A stretch of 64,000 bases of DNA, taken from positions 2,170,501 through 2,234,500 of the forward strand of contig CAUEEP010000731.1 of assembly GCA_958450365.1 (NCBI GenBank), written 5' to 3'. The position numbers were made by a program, and so were the translations under genes. This stretch comes from Mesorhabditis belari (Eukaryota; Nematoda; Chromadorea; Rhabditida; Rhabditidae). The notes below the pieces were generated by a model that was not told the DNA's origin, searched no databases, and saw nothing but the letters and a program-made list of their open reading frames with translations. This document shows positions 12,901 through 21,245 of this stretch, one piece after another (the first letter of the stretch is position 1; each line of letters starts with the position of its first letter).

Positions 12901-15900
12901 AAACATAACACATAGGTTCATTGTCAGATTTTTTTCAGAAAAGGTTTTTCCACAACGGATCGTCACGGCTTCCACGGCGGCGCCATGGAGCGCGATTTGC
13001 GCATCAAGGTTGGATAAAGAGGGGAAATGAAAAGAGAAAAATGACAATAGTTTTTAAATATTCAAAATCAAATTTTAATGGATTAGAGCCACAAATGTAA
13101 ATTAAAATGAAAGACTACTTAAAACCTGAAGCGTTTAGTGTAGCACTTTGTATATCCTCTCTCTCCAGGATGAGAGTTTTGGTCGACTTGAGTAATTAAA
13201 CCGGTTCATAAAGTACTTTCAACGTTTCCCGGGTAAGACTCGGATTGATCTGGGTAAATAAATCGACTCAAAAACACTGTAGAATTAGCTCTACACTGTA
13301 GAATTGGCTCTTGATCTGCTCAAAGGATTTTTCAGGCGTTTATGGAGGAGTACGCTCGTTTGATGTCCCTTTTCGACGACATTATGACAATGAAGAACGC
13401 GATGCTTCGTTTAGAGGTCTACATGGTCATCATGGTGTGCCAGATTGCGTGCGGTGTCATGGTTAGTGAACATTTTTAAGCTAAACAAGTGCTTTGTGCC
13501 AAATCTATAAATACAGCCCTTCTGATGCACTGAATTCTTCATTTTCTCAGAACAACGAGTTGATGGCACGAGAAGAAAGAATCTCGTGCACCAGAAAGTG
13601 TTTGTTTGTAAGATTTGTGAGCATAAAAGAAAGATACATCGATAATTTTTCTTTCTTTTGAGAGATTTAAGAAATTTTTAAAGCAATTATTAATTCGACT
13701 TTTTTTTTTGTTTTGACTTTAATGAATTTGAAACAAGATGTTTTAAAAGCAAAAGGTTTCAAATTTTGCAGCTAAAGTAGCTTTCGATGTGCGAGTTTTC
13801 AAATAATTTCATAGCATTATGCTTATTAACACGTTGACGACATTGTCACCTAATGCTGTCTGACACATATTCGTTCGCCTGAGACATTGTCACGTGATGC
13901 TGTCTGACACACATTCGTTCGCCTGGGACATTGTCACCTGATGTCAGGTGACATTTTTTGTCGAAAAAAAACAACGTTGTCCCATGCGATTGTTTGTGCA
14001 AAAGCGCCATTGTCGTCAACGTGTTAAAATGTTTTCTACGCAAACTACCTTATCAAAGTTGAAACTTGAGTCTGATTTAGTATACTTTCTGCTGAAATCT
14101 GTAAACAAATCCCTTCTTGTGCACTGAATTCTTCACCCACATCAGCAATCTGTTCTTTCAAGAAAAATGAAGACCTGAGGTCACTAGAAAGCGTGCGTTT
14201 ACAAGTTCCAAGAGAGCACAAAGTAAGGCACAGGCTTACTTTAGGTAAACCTAAGAAAAACAAAGTAAACGAAGGACTGGCTAATGAACTAACATAGTAA
14301 CGCTAAACTTTGCTTGCTTTTCCGGTACAAAACAAATCGGATATGTTTGTTTCAAATGAAAATTTGACCTTTGTTTGCTCAAGTGTGCCCATTTTGGCTT
14401 CAGTTGAAAGGCAAAAAAAAAAAGAATATTGAATTTCCCCTCTTTTGCCCATCATTTTCTCCCAAAGTGACGACTCTTTGGCTAAAAGTTGCAAAGTTCT
14501 GCAAATTTGCAAAATCAAAACGAAAAGGGAAGCTAAAGTGGGGTAAAATTTCACTATAAAACGTGGAAATTTTGGGATATCTGATAGGAAATCGATTGAA
14601 AAGTCGTGTCATTTTTGGATTTTTGCAAAATACGATGATGAAAATGATTAAAAAAAATGATCAAGAGATGTCTTTTTTGCGATCGTTTTTCCCTCCAAAA
14701 ACACTATAAATCAATGAGAATATCACATTTTATTCTTCTCAAAGTCGACATTGCTCGCCTTGCTTTGTAAATTTTTAGAAAACGTGCCGAATTTCATGAA
14801 TTCTATGTTTCGTCAACAAATTTTAGATACTTCAACAAATGGAGCAAAATTTCCGCAAATTTCTCGACTCGGCTTTCCAAAATTTGTCAAAATTTGTCAA
14901 AAATTGGCAAATCTACTGTTTTCGCAAAAAAAACCTGACTATTCGTTGAAATTGATGGGAATTTTACGTCCAAATTGTTTGCAAATTGCTAATTTCGGCA
15001 ATTTTGCCCAAAAATTAGCACTTTCTAATGCACCTTTCTTCACTAAAACTAGTGAAAATTTTAAAGAAAACTCAAAAATTCTTTTGCTTTCTGATTTTTG
15101 GGGAAAAAAATTAGGCAAAGAGACGCTAATAGCTAATGGTTTTTCGGGAGGAAAGCTGAAGAAAAGCAGAAGAAAAGCTGAAGAAAACCAGAGAAAAGCG
15201 ACAAATTTTAGCGTTTAGCTCATCATTTCTCAAAGGTGTCCAAGGAGATTTTCGAAAAAAAAAGCAATTTTGAAACAAAAATGTGAAAGGGATTTGATTT
15301 TAATTGAATAACACAATTTTGCGTGCACTAGAAGAGATGTGTTTACAGATTTTGAGAGTAAATATGAGTTTAATACGAGTTTCAAAGTGGGCTTTCAAAA
15401 TGGGCTTAGGCTCAGGCTTAGGCTCAGGCTTAGGCTTAGGCTTAGGCTTAGGCTACAACAAAGACTTCAACTACAAGCCACTTTTGCAACGGTTTTCACC
15501 GGATTTACTTTAAAGCATTATTTTAAAGCATTACTTTTGTTTCTGTAAAGCTTTTTTAAAAATTAAAACGAAAAACTTGAAATTCCTTTGAGCAAAGAGC
15601 ACAGATCATCGAGAATTCGAGATTTTAGTGAGCGTTTAGTGATTTCAGCGTCAAGACTTTAAGATCAAAGCCTAGCCTCATAGTTAACTGGACTTTAACT
15701 CTAAAAAGCATCAAATAAAATTAATAACTTGCATTTCCAGGCAGCCGGCGTCTTTCTCCTGTGCCGAATGTATCATTCTCATAAAACTCGAGGCGAATAC
15801 GAGCTGGAGCACCGTTTCGAGCGACCGTGCCAATCGTGTAACACCCCATCGCCGTCACCCATTAAACCAACGGCCGACATTCCGAATCTCGTCAAAAAGC

Positions 15901-15911
15901 CGACCGTTTAG
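919..15911 (+). CDS. Cys-rich type I membrane protein, possible EFF-1/AFF-1-like cell fusogen
   Basis: A multi-exon model built from phase-compatible exons: 919-978, 2209-about 2350 (end unclear), 2916-3024, 3420-3521, 3745-3892, 3968-4023, 4146-4244, 4409-4474, 4589-4663, 5402-5471, 5559-5685, 5750-5881, 5961-6048, 6141-6239, 6334-6424, 6810-6883, 6957-7022, 7129-about 7220, 12939-13008, 13336-13461 and 15741-15911. The true 5' end was not found. The product has roughly 550 residues of Cys-rich ectodomain (TAPCCREV; CGRECYYCDWCKPSR; LCPPPEDPNFTMC). A membrane segment (VYMVIMVCQIACGVMAAGVF) crosses the 13461/15741 junction, and a tail of about 50 residues ends in VKKPTV. Reading straight through the 7129 exon gives a stop at 7225-7227, so a secreted form is possible. 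The 7.2-to-12.9 kb junction is the weakest point: several GT donors lie in the Gly-rich stretch, and no donor is clearly right. Size, Cys-rich ectodomain, single membrane segment and secreted/membrane alternatives resemble nematode fusogens. That assignment is inference from architecture, not from a search. Confidence 0.6.
1290..1995 (+). mobile_element. internally deleted piggyBac-family transposon
   Basis: The element is bounded by TTAA at 1290-1293 and 1992-1995. The terminal inverted repeats are CCCATTCGAAAC (1294-1305) and GTTTCGAATGGG (1980-1991). TTAA target duplication and CCC-starting termini are diagnostic of piggyBac. Inside, 1381-1822 encodes a broken transposase fragment in two overlapping frames: LFKILYYSYF and a GESNKHGKRKKN stretch, then RDYWSSRPGLGGF, SRAKFESILRNLRFCDNEL and LYKIRAIMEHFN. 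These match the N-terminal part of DDE_Tnp_1_7 proteins. The catalytic part is absent. Subterminal CTGCAG-rich palindromes lie at about 1908-1977. The element sits in an intron of the Cys-rich membrane-protein gene. Confidence 0.9.
2480..2620. repeat. minisatellite in intron
   Basis: About ten tandem copies of a 14-16 bp unit, GGTATACAAGCTGTT, with minor variants. Open frames through it on both strands are repeat artefacts. Confidence 0.9.
4291..4350. repeat. ACTGT pentamer microsatellite
   Basis: Runs of ACTGT, interrupted once at about 4301-4305. Lies in an intron just after the exon ending at 4244. Confidence 0.95.
4728..5420. repeat. direct duplication of an intron-exon boundary
   Basis: About 80 bp at 4730-4808 recurs at 5342-5420. 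The shared block contains GATTTAATCCCTTAAAC, an acceptor-like CTAG and GGTGATGGAACAGTGCAT, which is the first 18 coding bases of the exon at 5402. Only the downstream copy continues in an open frame. The upstream copy is a decoy acceptor in the intron. A shorter repeat, TATTGTTCAATCTATAT, is also duplicated at about 4902 and 5228. Confidence 0.85.
5046..5141. repeat. imperfect inverted repeat
   Basis: TTGGTTGAGTAGAAAATTTT is mirrored by AAAATTTTCTACTCAGCCAA with a roughly 50 bp centre. It sits between the two copies of the duplicated exon edge. Confidence 0.75.
6475..6730. repeat. degenerate CCTGGT-type intron repeat
   Basis: Repeated CCTGGTCC and CTAGTCCTGG words fill most of the intron between the exons ending at 6424 and starting at 6810. 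Confidence 0.75.
8163..8520. mobile_element. hairpin family B copy
   Basis: The left arm (GGGGGTGGCTACTTTACGCC at 8165, then CATAACTTACTTCTAAGTCG) is mirrored by GACTTTGAAGAAAGTTATGG and GCGCAAAGTAGCCAACCC, ending near 8437. A 3' extension to about 8520 (CACTCGGCATCACTACTCAG) is found in inverse orientation beside the copy at 42.95 kb. There is no coding capacity. It lies in the long intron of the membrane-protein gene. Confidence 0.85.
8714..8765. repeat. AT-rich palindrome
   Basis: TAACTAATTATATATATAAT is followed by its reverse complement and then by further TA-rich copies. Low complexity with hairpin potential. Confidence 0.6.
9000..9078 (-). other. tRNA-like sequence (pol III type 2 boxes)
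   Basis: The minus strand carries an A-box-like TGGCGCAGGCGG and a perfect B box GGTTCGAGTCC about 45 bp downstream. The acceptor arms do not pair convincingly. A tRNA pseudogene or SINE head is more likely than a functional tRNA. Confidence 0.5.
9075..9146 (+). other. tRNA-like sequence
   Basis: The plus strand has GGTAGGCGGTTAGC (A-box-like), a possible anticodon arm around TTTTCATACC, the B box GGTTCGATTCC and a T run right after. Acceptor pairing is poor. It abuts a divergent tRNA-like unit, making a back-to-back pair. Confidence 0.45.
9965..10066. mobile_element. hairpin family A copy
   Basis: GTAAACGCATCCCTTCTGGTG opens the left arm. The right arm reads GAATTAAGTGC and then TTTACAGATTTGAGCACAAA. 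Intronic. Confidence 0.7.
10125..10225. repeat. polypyrimidine tract
   Basis: Almost pure C/T on the plus strand (CTTCCTTTCC repeats), about 90 bp. A purine-rich open frame on the opposite strand is an artefact. Confidence 0.85.
10545..10650. mobile_element. hairpin family A copy
   Basis: The left arm has GTAAACACATCATTTCTAGTG. The centre pairs CATTTTCTC with GAAAATGAAAG. The right end is GGTGCACAAAGTAC. Confidence 0.65.
12018..12172. mobile_element. hairpin family A copy
   Basis: Left arm CACACCCTTTCTGGCGCACT, right arm GAATTGAGTGTGCTGAAAG followed by GATTTGAGCACAAAGTACC. One of the longer, well-paired copies. Confidence 0.8.
12384..12647. mobile_element. family C element with TACCGTAAATACT termini
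   Basis: TACCGTAAATACTAGTACCC at the left is matched by an inverted GGGTACTATTACAGTATTTACGGTA-type end at the right. Outside these, TATACT is also mirrored. About 264 bp, non-coding, in an intron. Confidence 0.8.
13488..13625. mobile_element. hairpin family A copy
   Basis: TACAGCCCTTCTGATGCACT with CATTTTCTCAG on the left; GAGAAGAAAGAATCTCGTGC and CACCAGAAAGTG on the right. It starts only about 25 bp after the exon ending at 13461. Confidence 0.7.
14093..14226. mobile_element. hairpin family A copy
   Basis: Left AATCCCTTCTTGTGCACTG, right CACTAGAAAGCGTGCGTTTA followed by GAGAGCACAAAGTA. Intronic. The rest of the intron to 15740 shows no recognisable exon. Confidence 0.75.
15408..15462. repeat. 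GGCTTA hexamer repeat
   Basis: Tandem GGCTTA/GGCTCA units, about nine copies. They explain the short Gly/Leu and Arg/Leu open frames here. Confidence 0.9.
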
Positions 15912-15936
15912 ACGAAATGAGAATATTTGCTTAGAA

Positions 15937-16829
15937 GGGGATGCCACAAAATGGCCGTAACAGATTTTGACGCCGATGAGATGCAAACGCCTATCCAGGG
16001 AATCCGATGCTGTCTTCAGTTTTTGCCCATGTTCAAAAACATCCGAGAAAAACGTGTCCAAAGTTTGAGTGTCTACTCGGGAAATTGTGCCGCGGGCTTG
16101 TAAAGGCTTTTTTCCGACTCTCTAAATGTTACCAGATGGTGTAGTGGTAGCTGCGAGCGTACCCGATCTTCTTTTTGCTTTTTTTGCTTTTTGCAACCTG
16201 TTGTTCGGATCCACTCCGGGGGAAACTTTTGTTTTCTCATGCAAAATTAGCGAAAATCATTTTATAGTTCCTAAAGTGCTTCTCTGCTTATCGCTAATGA
16301 TCTACTAAAAGCTTTTCGTGAAAACAACAAATTTATAACATAACTTTAACAAGCATAATGAAAAGCTTCAAAGAAATGTGAGAAACAATAGAGATTACAT
16401 GGTGCTGAGAAAAGTGGAATTAATTAAAACAAAGTTATACGAGAAATAATGTTTAAAAGTAGTATGTAGTAAATAAAAAACCATTTAATTAGTGATAGTA
16501 AGCACTTTAGGAACTATGAAATGATTTTCGCTAATTTTGCAAAAGAAAACAAAAGTTTTTCCCGGAGTGGATCCGAACCTGCGGCCAAAAAGCAAAAAGG
16601 AGGTCGGGTACGCTTGCAGCTACCACTACGCCATCTGGTAAGATTTCGAGAGTTGGAAAAAAGGCTTTACAAGCCCGCGGCACAATTTCCCGAGTAGACA
16701 CCCAAAATTTGGACACGTTTTTCTCGCGTGTTTTTGAATATGGGCAAAAACTGAAGACAGCATCCGTCCAATAGGCGTTTGCATCTCATCGGCGTCAAAC
16801 TCTGTTACGGCCATTTTGTGGCATCCCAA
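15937..16829. mobile_element. foldback element with tRNA-like module in each arm
   Basis: Arms of about 320 bp (roughly 15937-16300 and 16495-16829) are near-identical in inverse orientation, with outer ends GGGATGCCACAAAATGGCC and its complement. Each arm holds an A-box-like GATGGTGTAGTGGTAGCTGC (right arm GATGGCGTAGTGG) and a B-box-like GTTCGGATCCACTC. The spacing of about 50 bp suggests a tRNA-derived segment. The central spacer of about 190 bp is AT-rich and non-coding. No clear target duplication is seen. It lies just 3' of the stop codon at 15911. Confidence 0.85.
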
Positions 16830-17007
16830 AATTTAATCTCACCTTAATCCAATCCAATTCGCTAGTTCAATCCAATCAATTCAATTAAAGCTAAAGTATT
16901 CAATATTGTTGTCTAAATACTTTCATCCAGGGATACTGTAGCTAGTCCAATTCCCGCATTCTCTTGCGCCAGATGGGGTGCGTTTGTGCGTTCTAATCTT
17001 GTTTCTT

Positions 17008-17132
17008 GCTTTGTGCTCAAAAATCATGAACACACCCTTTCTGGCGCACTCGATTCTTTATTTCAATGTAGCAACGACTTTAAGCCCTAAGAAAAATAAG
17101 AAATTGAGTGCGCCAGAAGGAGCGAGTTTATT
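17008..17132. mobile_element. hairpin family A copy
   Basis: CACACCCTTTCTGGCGCACT on the left, AAATTGAGTGCGCCAGAAGG on the right. It lies between the foldback element and the 3' end of the minus-strand eIF2D gene. Nothing else is recognised in 16830-17400. Confidence 0.8.
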
Positions 17133-17401
17133 TCTTTGTTTTAAAATTTAATTGACTTTCAAATTGCTCTTTTCTCACCAATTTTTCCTTTTCCAATAAT
17201 CTCCACTTTTCAAAACGGGTAACTTTCTTTCTTCTCAAACTTTCTTGTACTTTGTAAAAATTTCTAGGCACTTTTGGCATATTTTTGAATGATTTTGACT
17301 ACTGAAGTTTTTCTTTATACCAAAAACAAATAATAACCGAAAAACACACCGTAGTACATATTAAAACTTATCACAATTTTAGCAAATGCCAATGATAAAA
17401 A

Positions 17402-20400
17402 CTACTTTTTCTTCTTTGGCGCCAAATCGAGTCCCTCTATGTATTTTCGGTCGATTCCGTACGTTCGCATCAACAAGTCTCCGATGTAATTCACCTGAAA
17501 ATAAGAAATTGGTAAACTTTTGATAACCAATAAGAAATTTGGTTATGTTATCAATATGTAATTATCATTTATCAATTAGCCAACAAACCGTTTATTTTGA
17601 GACATACACTTTTATTAGTATTAAAGTTCAAGTTGCTTACTGTAAAATGCCAATTACAGTCTCAATTACAATCTTTGCCATTAATTAAAGCTATGAAAGT
17701 TAATCAACTTTGTCAATTGAAACTTCATTTTCTGGCATACTGTAGCTAAACAGAAAATTGAGCTTTACAGTAACTTTAAATTTCCTACTCAAATACAGGT
17801 TGGTCCAAATGGAAATGCTTTCATGAGATGGAATTACAATTAACGGGTATATTTTACTAACTTAGAATTAGCTAGGATAAAAATGCTCCAACTAACTTGA
17901 TTCCCTTGCACGGTCACTTGAAATCCTTCACAACATGCAGCATCGCCGAGCGTCGCACTTGCCGCAACTCCAACCTAAACAAAAATGGGTAATGCATTTC
18001 ATCCGGCTTAAGATTGATGTTACACTTGATTTTAGCACTTTATAGAAATCCCAAAATTACGTGCTTGTGTCGTGTGCGCGATTTCCTTCGGATCGAGTCC
18101 AAACGCGGCCAAATTGTTGACCAGGGTCACCTTTTTGTTGCCCGATCTTGTCTCCACCTAGAATCCAAATATCAGCCACAGATTTTGTATGGTAGTTTTT
18201 ACCACAATTCAGGCTTAAGGCTGTTTTGAAATAACACTTTGGAACATTTCAATCCAATACTTTTGCAAAGATTTACTCCTTCAGCTACTTACTAATATTT
18301 TGTGGTAAAAACTACCGTAGCCTCTAACTATTCGTCTATAAAATTTTAAAAAGAAGAAAATAACCTTAAAAACGATTGTCGGCATCTTCAACTTGCGCAC
18401 GATTTGCCTTCCGTCTGGCATGTTGATCACGTAGGTTTTCGTTAAACGGTTCACCACCTAAAAATTCAAATTTAAGTTCTATCTGACTTAAATAACCCTA
18501 GAGTTTAATCTTAAAGCTTAAATCTTAATTTATCTAATAACTAATTGACTTTAAAAATGACTTAACTTTTGTATAATCATGTTCCAATCGGTTTTTTCCT
18601 GTGAAATCCCAGTGATCGAGCTCAGAAGTGGGTCCATTTTCACCATTTTCCCCTCGTTTAGGTTCTAAATGTTACACTTTTAAAAGTACATTTTAATTTT
18701 CTTCAAAAAAGTGCTGACAAAAACCTTACCTCCTTTTTCACATAAGCGGTGACAATCTCACGAACTTCTGGCGCATTCAGCAAATCCCCACGATTGTATT
18801 GCGCGGTTTGCGCTCGCAGCAAGGGAACCTGAAATTCATCATTACAAAATTACAAAATTTCCTTACCAAAGCATCAGTGATCGCATAATATTCCTTGATT
18901 TGTGGACCCTTTGACGCCGCCGAGCCATTGCCGGACACGTCATCTTTCGTCCTCTCATTCGTCAACTAAACAGAAATCTGTTGCAAAGACAAAAGTCAGT
19001 ATGATACCTTAAAGTGTGTAAGCAATGGATGATCCCAGTTCACCTGAAAACGCTTGTAAAAAGAAAAGTATCTTGCCCAACTTCAGAAATCACGTCGACT
19101 CCCTTTCCCTTGGCGGTGATTTTAAGAAGTGGCCCATTCGGATCCTTATTCAATTCGATCAAAAAGTTCGCGAATTTCTTAAATTTCGTCTTCTTGACGT
19201 CGAGTCTAAAAAGTAGAGTTAGAAGTTATAAAGTTTTATCTTTAAATTAAACCTTTTTCCCTCGGGTACACATTTTAGAAGGCAGCACGAGTAAAATTGT
19301 CCGACATCATAGGGCAAAGTCGCTGATTTTCCAAGTCGATACCGCAATCCAGCCAAGAAACATCTCATCAACTAAACATGAATAGATTGAACGCTAGATA
19401 TTGCTCATACACCGTAAACTCCAAGTAAAATTGCAGTGCTATGAAGTTTGGTTACTTGTTATTTCAAACTCCTCACCAAATCTTCGGCCGTTTCCGTTTC
19501 CACCTCTTCTTCCACATCTCCACTCTCGGTGTCTTTTTCTTTAAGTTGCGAAGAACCAGATTGAGTTGAAACTTCTAAAGAAATTTATGGGACATTATTG
19601 CACTATAGGCATTTGGCTAAAGCCTACCTTGTATACTGCCAGCGTTTTCTTCAATGGAAAGACCCCCAATTTCGTCAACAATTTCCGGCGCCAAGCGTAG
19701 CTGTTTCTGCAAAACATTCGGGTCTAAGAGGGGTGGTTGAGTTCGTGGTCCCATTTCCCTAAAAATTAATATCAGAAACAATATCAAATCCAAATCTCCT
19801 ACTCACCATAAATGATCCCTGAAGATATGCATGATTTGGACGCCTTTTCCTTGCATTCCACATTTTTGCATCATTTCCGATGAGATTATCGAGGCACCGA
19901 TCGCGAGAGGGCCACGGAGCTAAACTTTTAAAAAAAGTGAGTACAAAGAAATTAATTTACCACATTAAATTTGGCCTTAGCTTGAAAATTAAACTTTCTA
20001 TAAAGTTACAAGCTTAGAGTGAAATAGCTATTGGTTTACTTCTGCACTAATCTTGCCAGCTCTTCAAAACATGCACCTTTCCATCTTTTCCCAAAGTCGC
20101 GATCGCTACTGGCACTCCTCGATCAAACGTAGGCAGCTGTATATTTGAATTAACGATTACGCCTAGAACTCCAATAAATTTTATAAAAAGACCAGCTTTC
20201 AAACCTTGTAACATCAAGTCGGCCCCATTCTCTAAGTAGCCGAAAACCTAAAACTAACAAAATTGTTAGATTTTTAATTGATTTCATACCTCTTGATGTA
20301 CGACCAATATCGGACAGCACTCAGGATAAGCCCAAGCCGCGTAGACAGTAGGTACGAGATATCCATCCGGGTTGTCGTCGAAAAATAGCGGGACCTGAAA

Positions 20401-20974
20401 AGGAAACTTTCAAGGAAGACAATGAAGCATAGTAAAAATCATGAAACCTCACAAACTACTCCATTGACTTATAGGTTTTTCATTTTCGTAAGCTGACGGA
20501 ATCTTTTGGATATATTTTGCTAACGTCTAATGGAACTTTCAATTAATTAAACGTCAAATTAGGGTATATCAATCGTCATTTTGAGAGATTACAATGTGTT
20601 GAACTTGCTTATTAAACGCTTACTGAGTTCTTGAGGTCATCAGGGTCAACTTTAGACTTTGACGAGCCTTGAGCTAAAAACGATACGCTCGATACATAAC
20701 TATGTGAAGTTTTGACGAACTTTATCGATTTCTGGGTGTCTAATGTAAGCTTTACCCTGTCGAAGAGGTAAACATTCAGCAAAGCCTCGTTGAAAGTCGT
20801 GATCTTTACATGCGATACAATGGCCTTTTTCGGCAGCGCCTCGGCAACGCCGGGCTCCACCCGTTTCAGCAATTTTCTACTGAAAAGCACCAATTGATAA
20901 GCGTTTTAATAACCAAACCAGTCAGAGTTCCTCAAATTTGTGTTCGATTTTATGTTGAACGGCTTTTTAAACAT
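17402..20974 (-). CDS. eif-2D: eukaryotic translation initiation factor 2D (ligatin)
   Basis: eIF2D delivers tRNA to the 40S P site and acts in non-canonical initiation and post-termination recycling in the cytosol. The start is fixed by MFKKPFNIKSNTNLRNSD at 20974-20919, a family signature. Exon 2 (20879-20756, RKLLKRVEPGVAEALPKK) and exon 3 (20394-20290, YLVPTVYAAWAYPECC) are joined in phase. They are followed by LENGADLMLQG, a 42-nt intron, then TFDRGVPVAIATLGKDGK: the N-terminal DUF1947/PUA part. The middle exons (about 19.0-19.4 kb) carry a SWIB-like domain (GQFYSCCLLKC, LDVKKTKFKKFANFLIELNK). The C-terminal SUI1 domain ends with VTVQGNQVNYIGDLLMRTYG and DLAPKKKK. About 14 exons with short introns. 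An acceptor-like CTTTAG directly precedes the ATG, compatible with spliced-leader addition. It is downstream of the gamma-tubulin complex gene on the same strand. Confidence 0.92.
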
Positions 20975-21245
20975 CTAAAGTTGAGATTGGACTGTCTGGT
21001 TTACTTCTTTTAGTCGATATTTCTTTGAGATTACTTTCAATCAGCGGCTTTTAATAAATTCTAAATGTTTATTCACATAAATTACCAAGAAATAAATTAA
21101 AATTACACAAAAGATACCCGTTAACTTACGTATAAATCGCAAAAAGTGAAAGAGGTAATACACAATAAGTGTTTAAGAGAAACAGAACCAATTTACAAAA
21201 GATAAAACCGTATGTGAGAAAGCAAATTTTAAAATAAGATTAATT
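20975..21245 (-). promoter_or_regulatory. operon-type intercistronic region
   Basis: Between the stop at 21246 and the ATG at 20974 there is a minus-strand AATAAA at 21074-21069. About 95 bp further on, a TTTAG acceptor lies immediately before the eIF2D ATG. This spacing is typical of nematode SL2-type operon junctions. Trans-splicing itself is inferred. Confidence 0.6.

Noticed and set aside
14751..15218. 155-codon plus-strand open frame inside an intron
   Set aside because: Begins with a non-ATG codon, has low-complexity AT-rich content (repeated AAATTTG/GGCAA words) and no family signature. An exon cannot be fully excluded, but nothing supports one.
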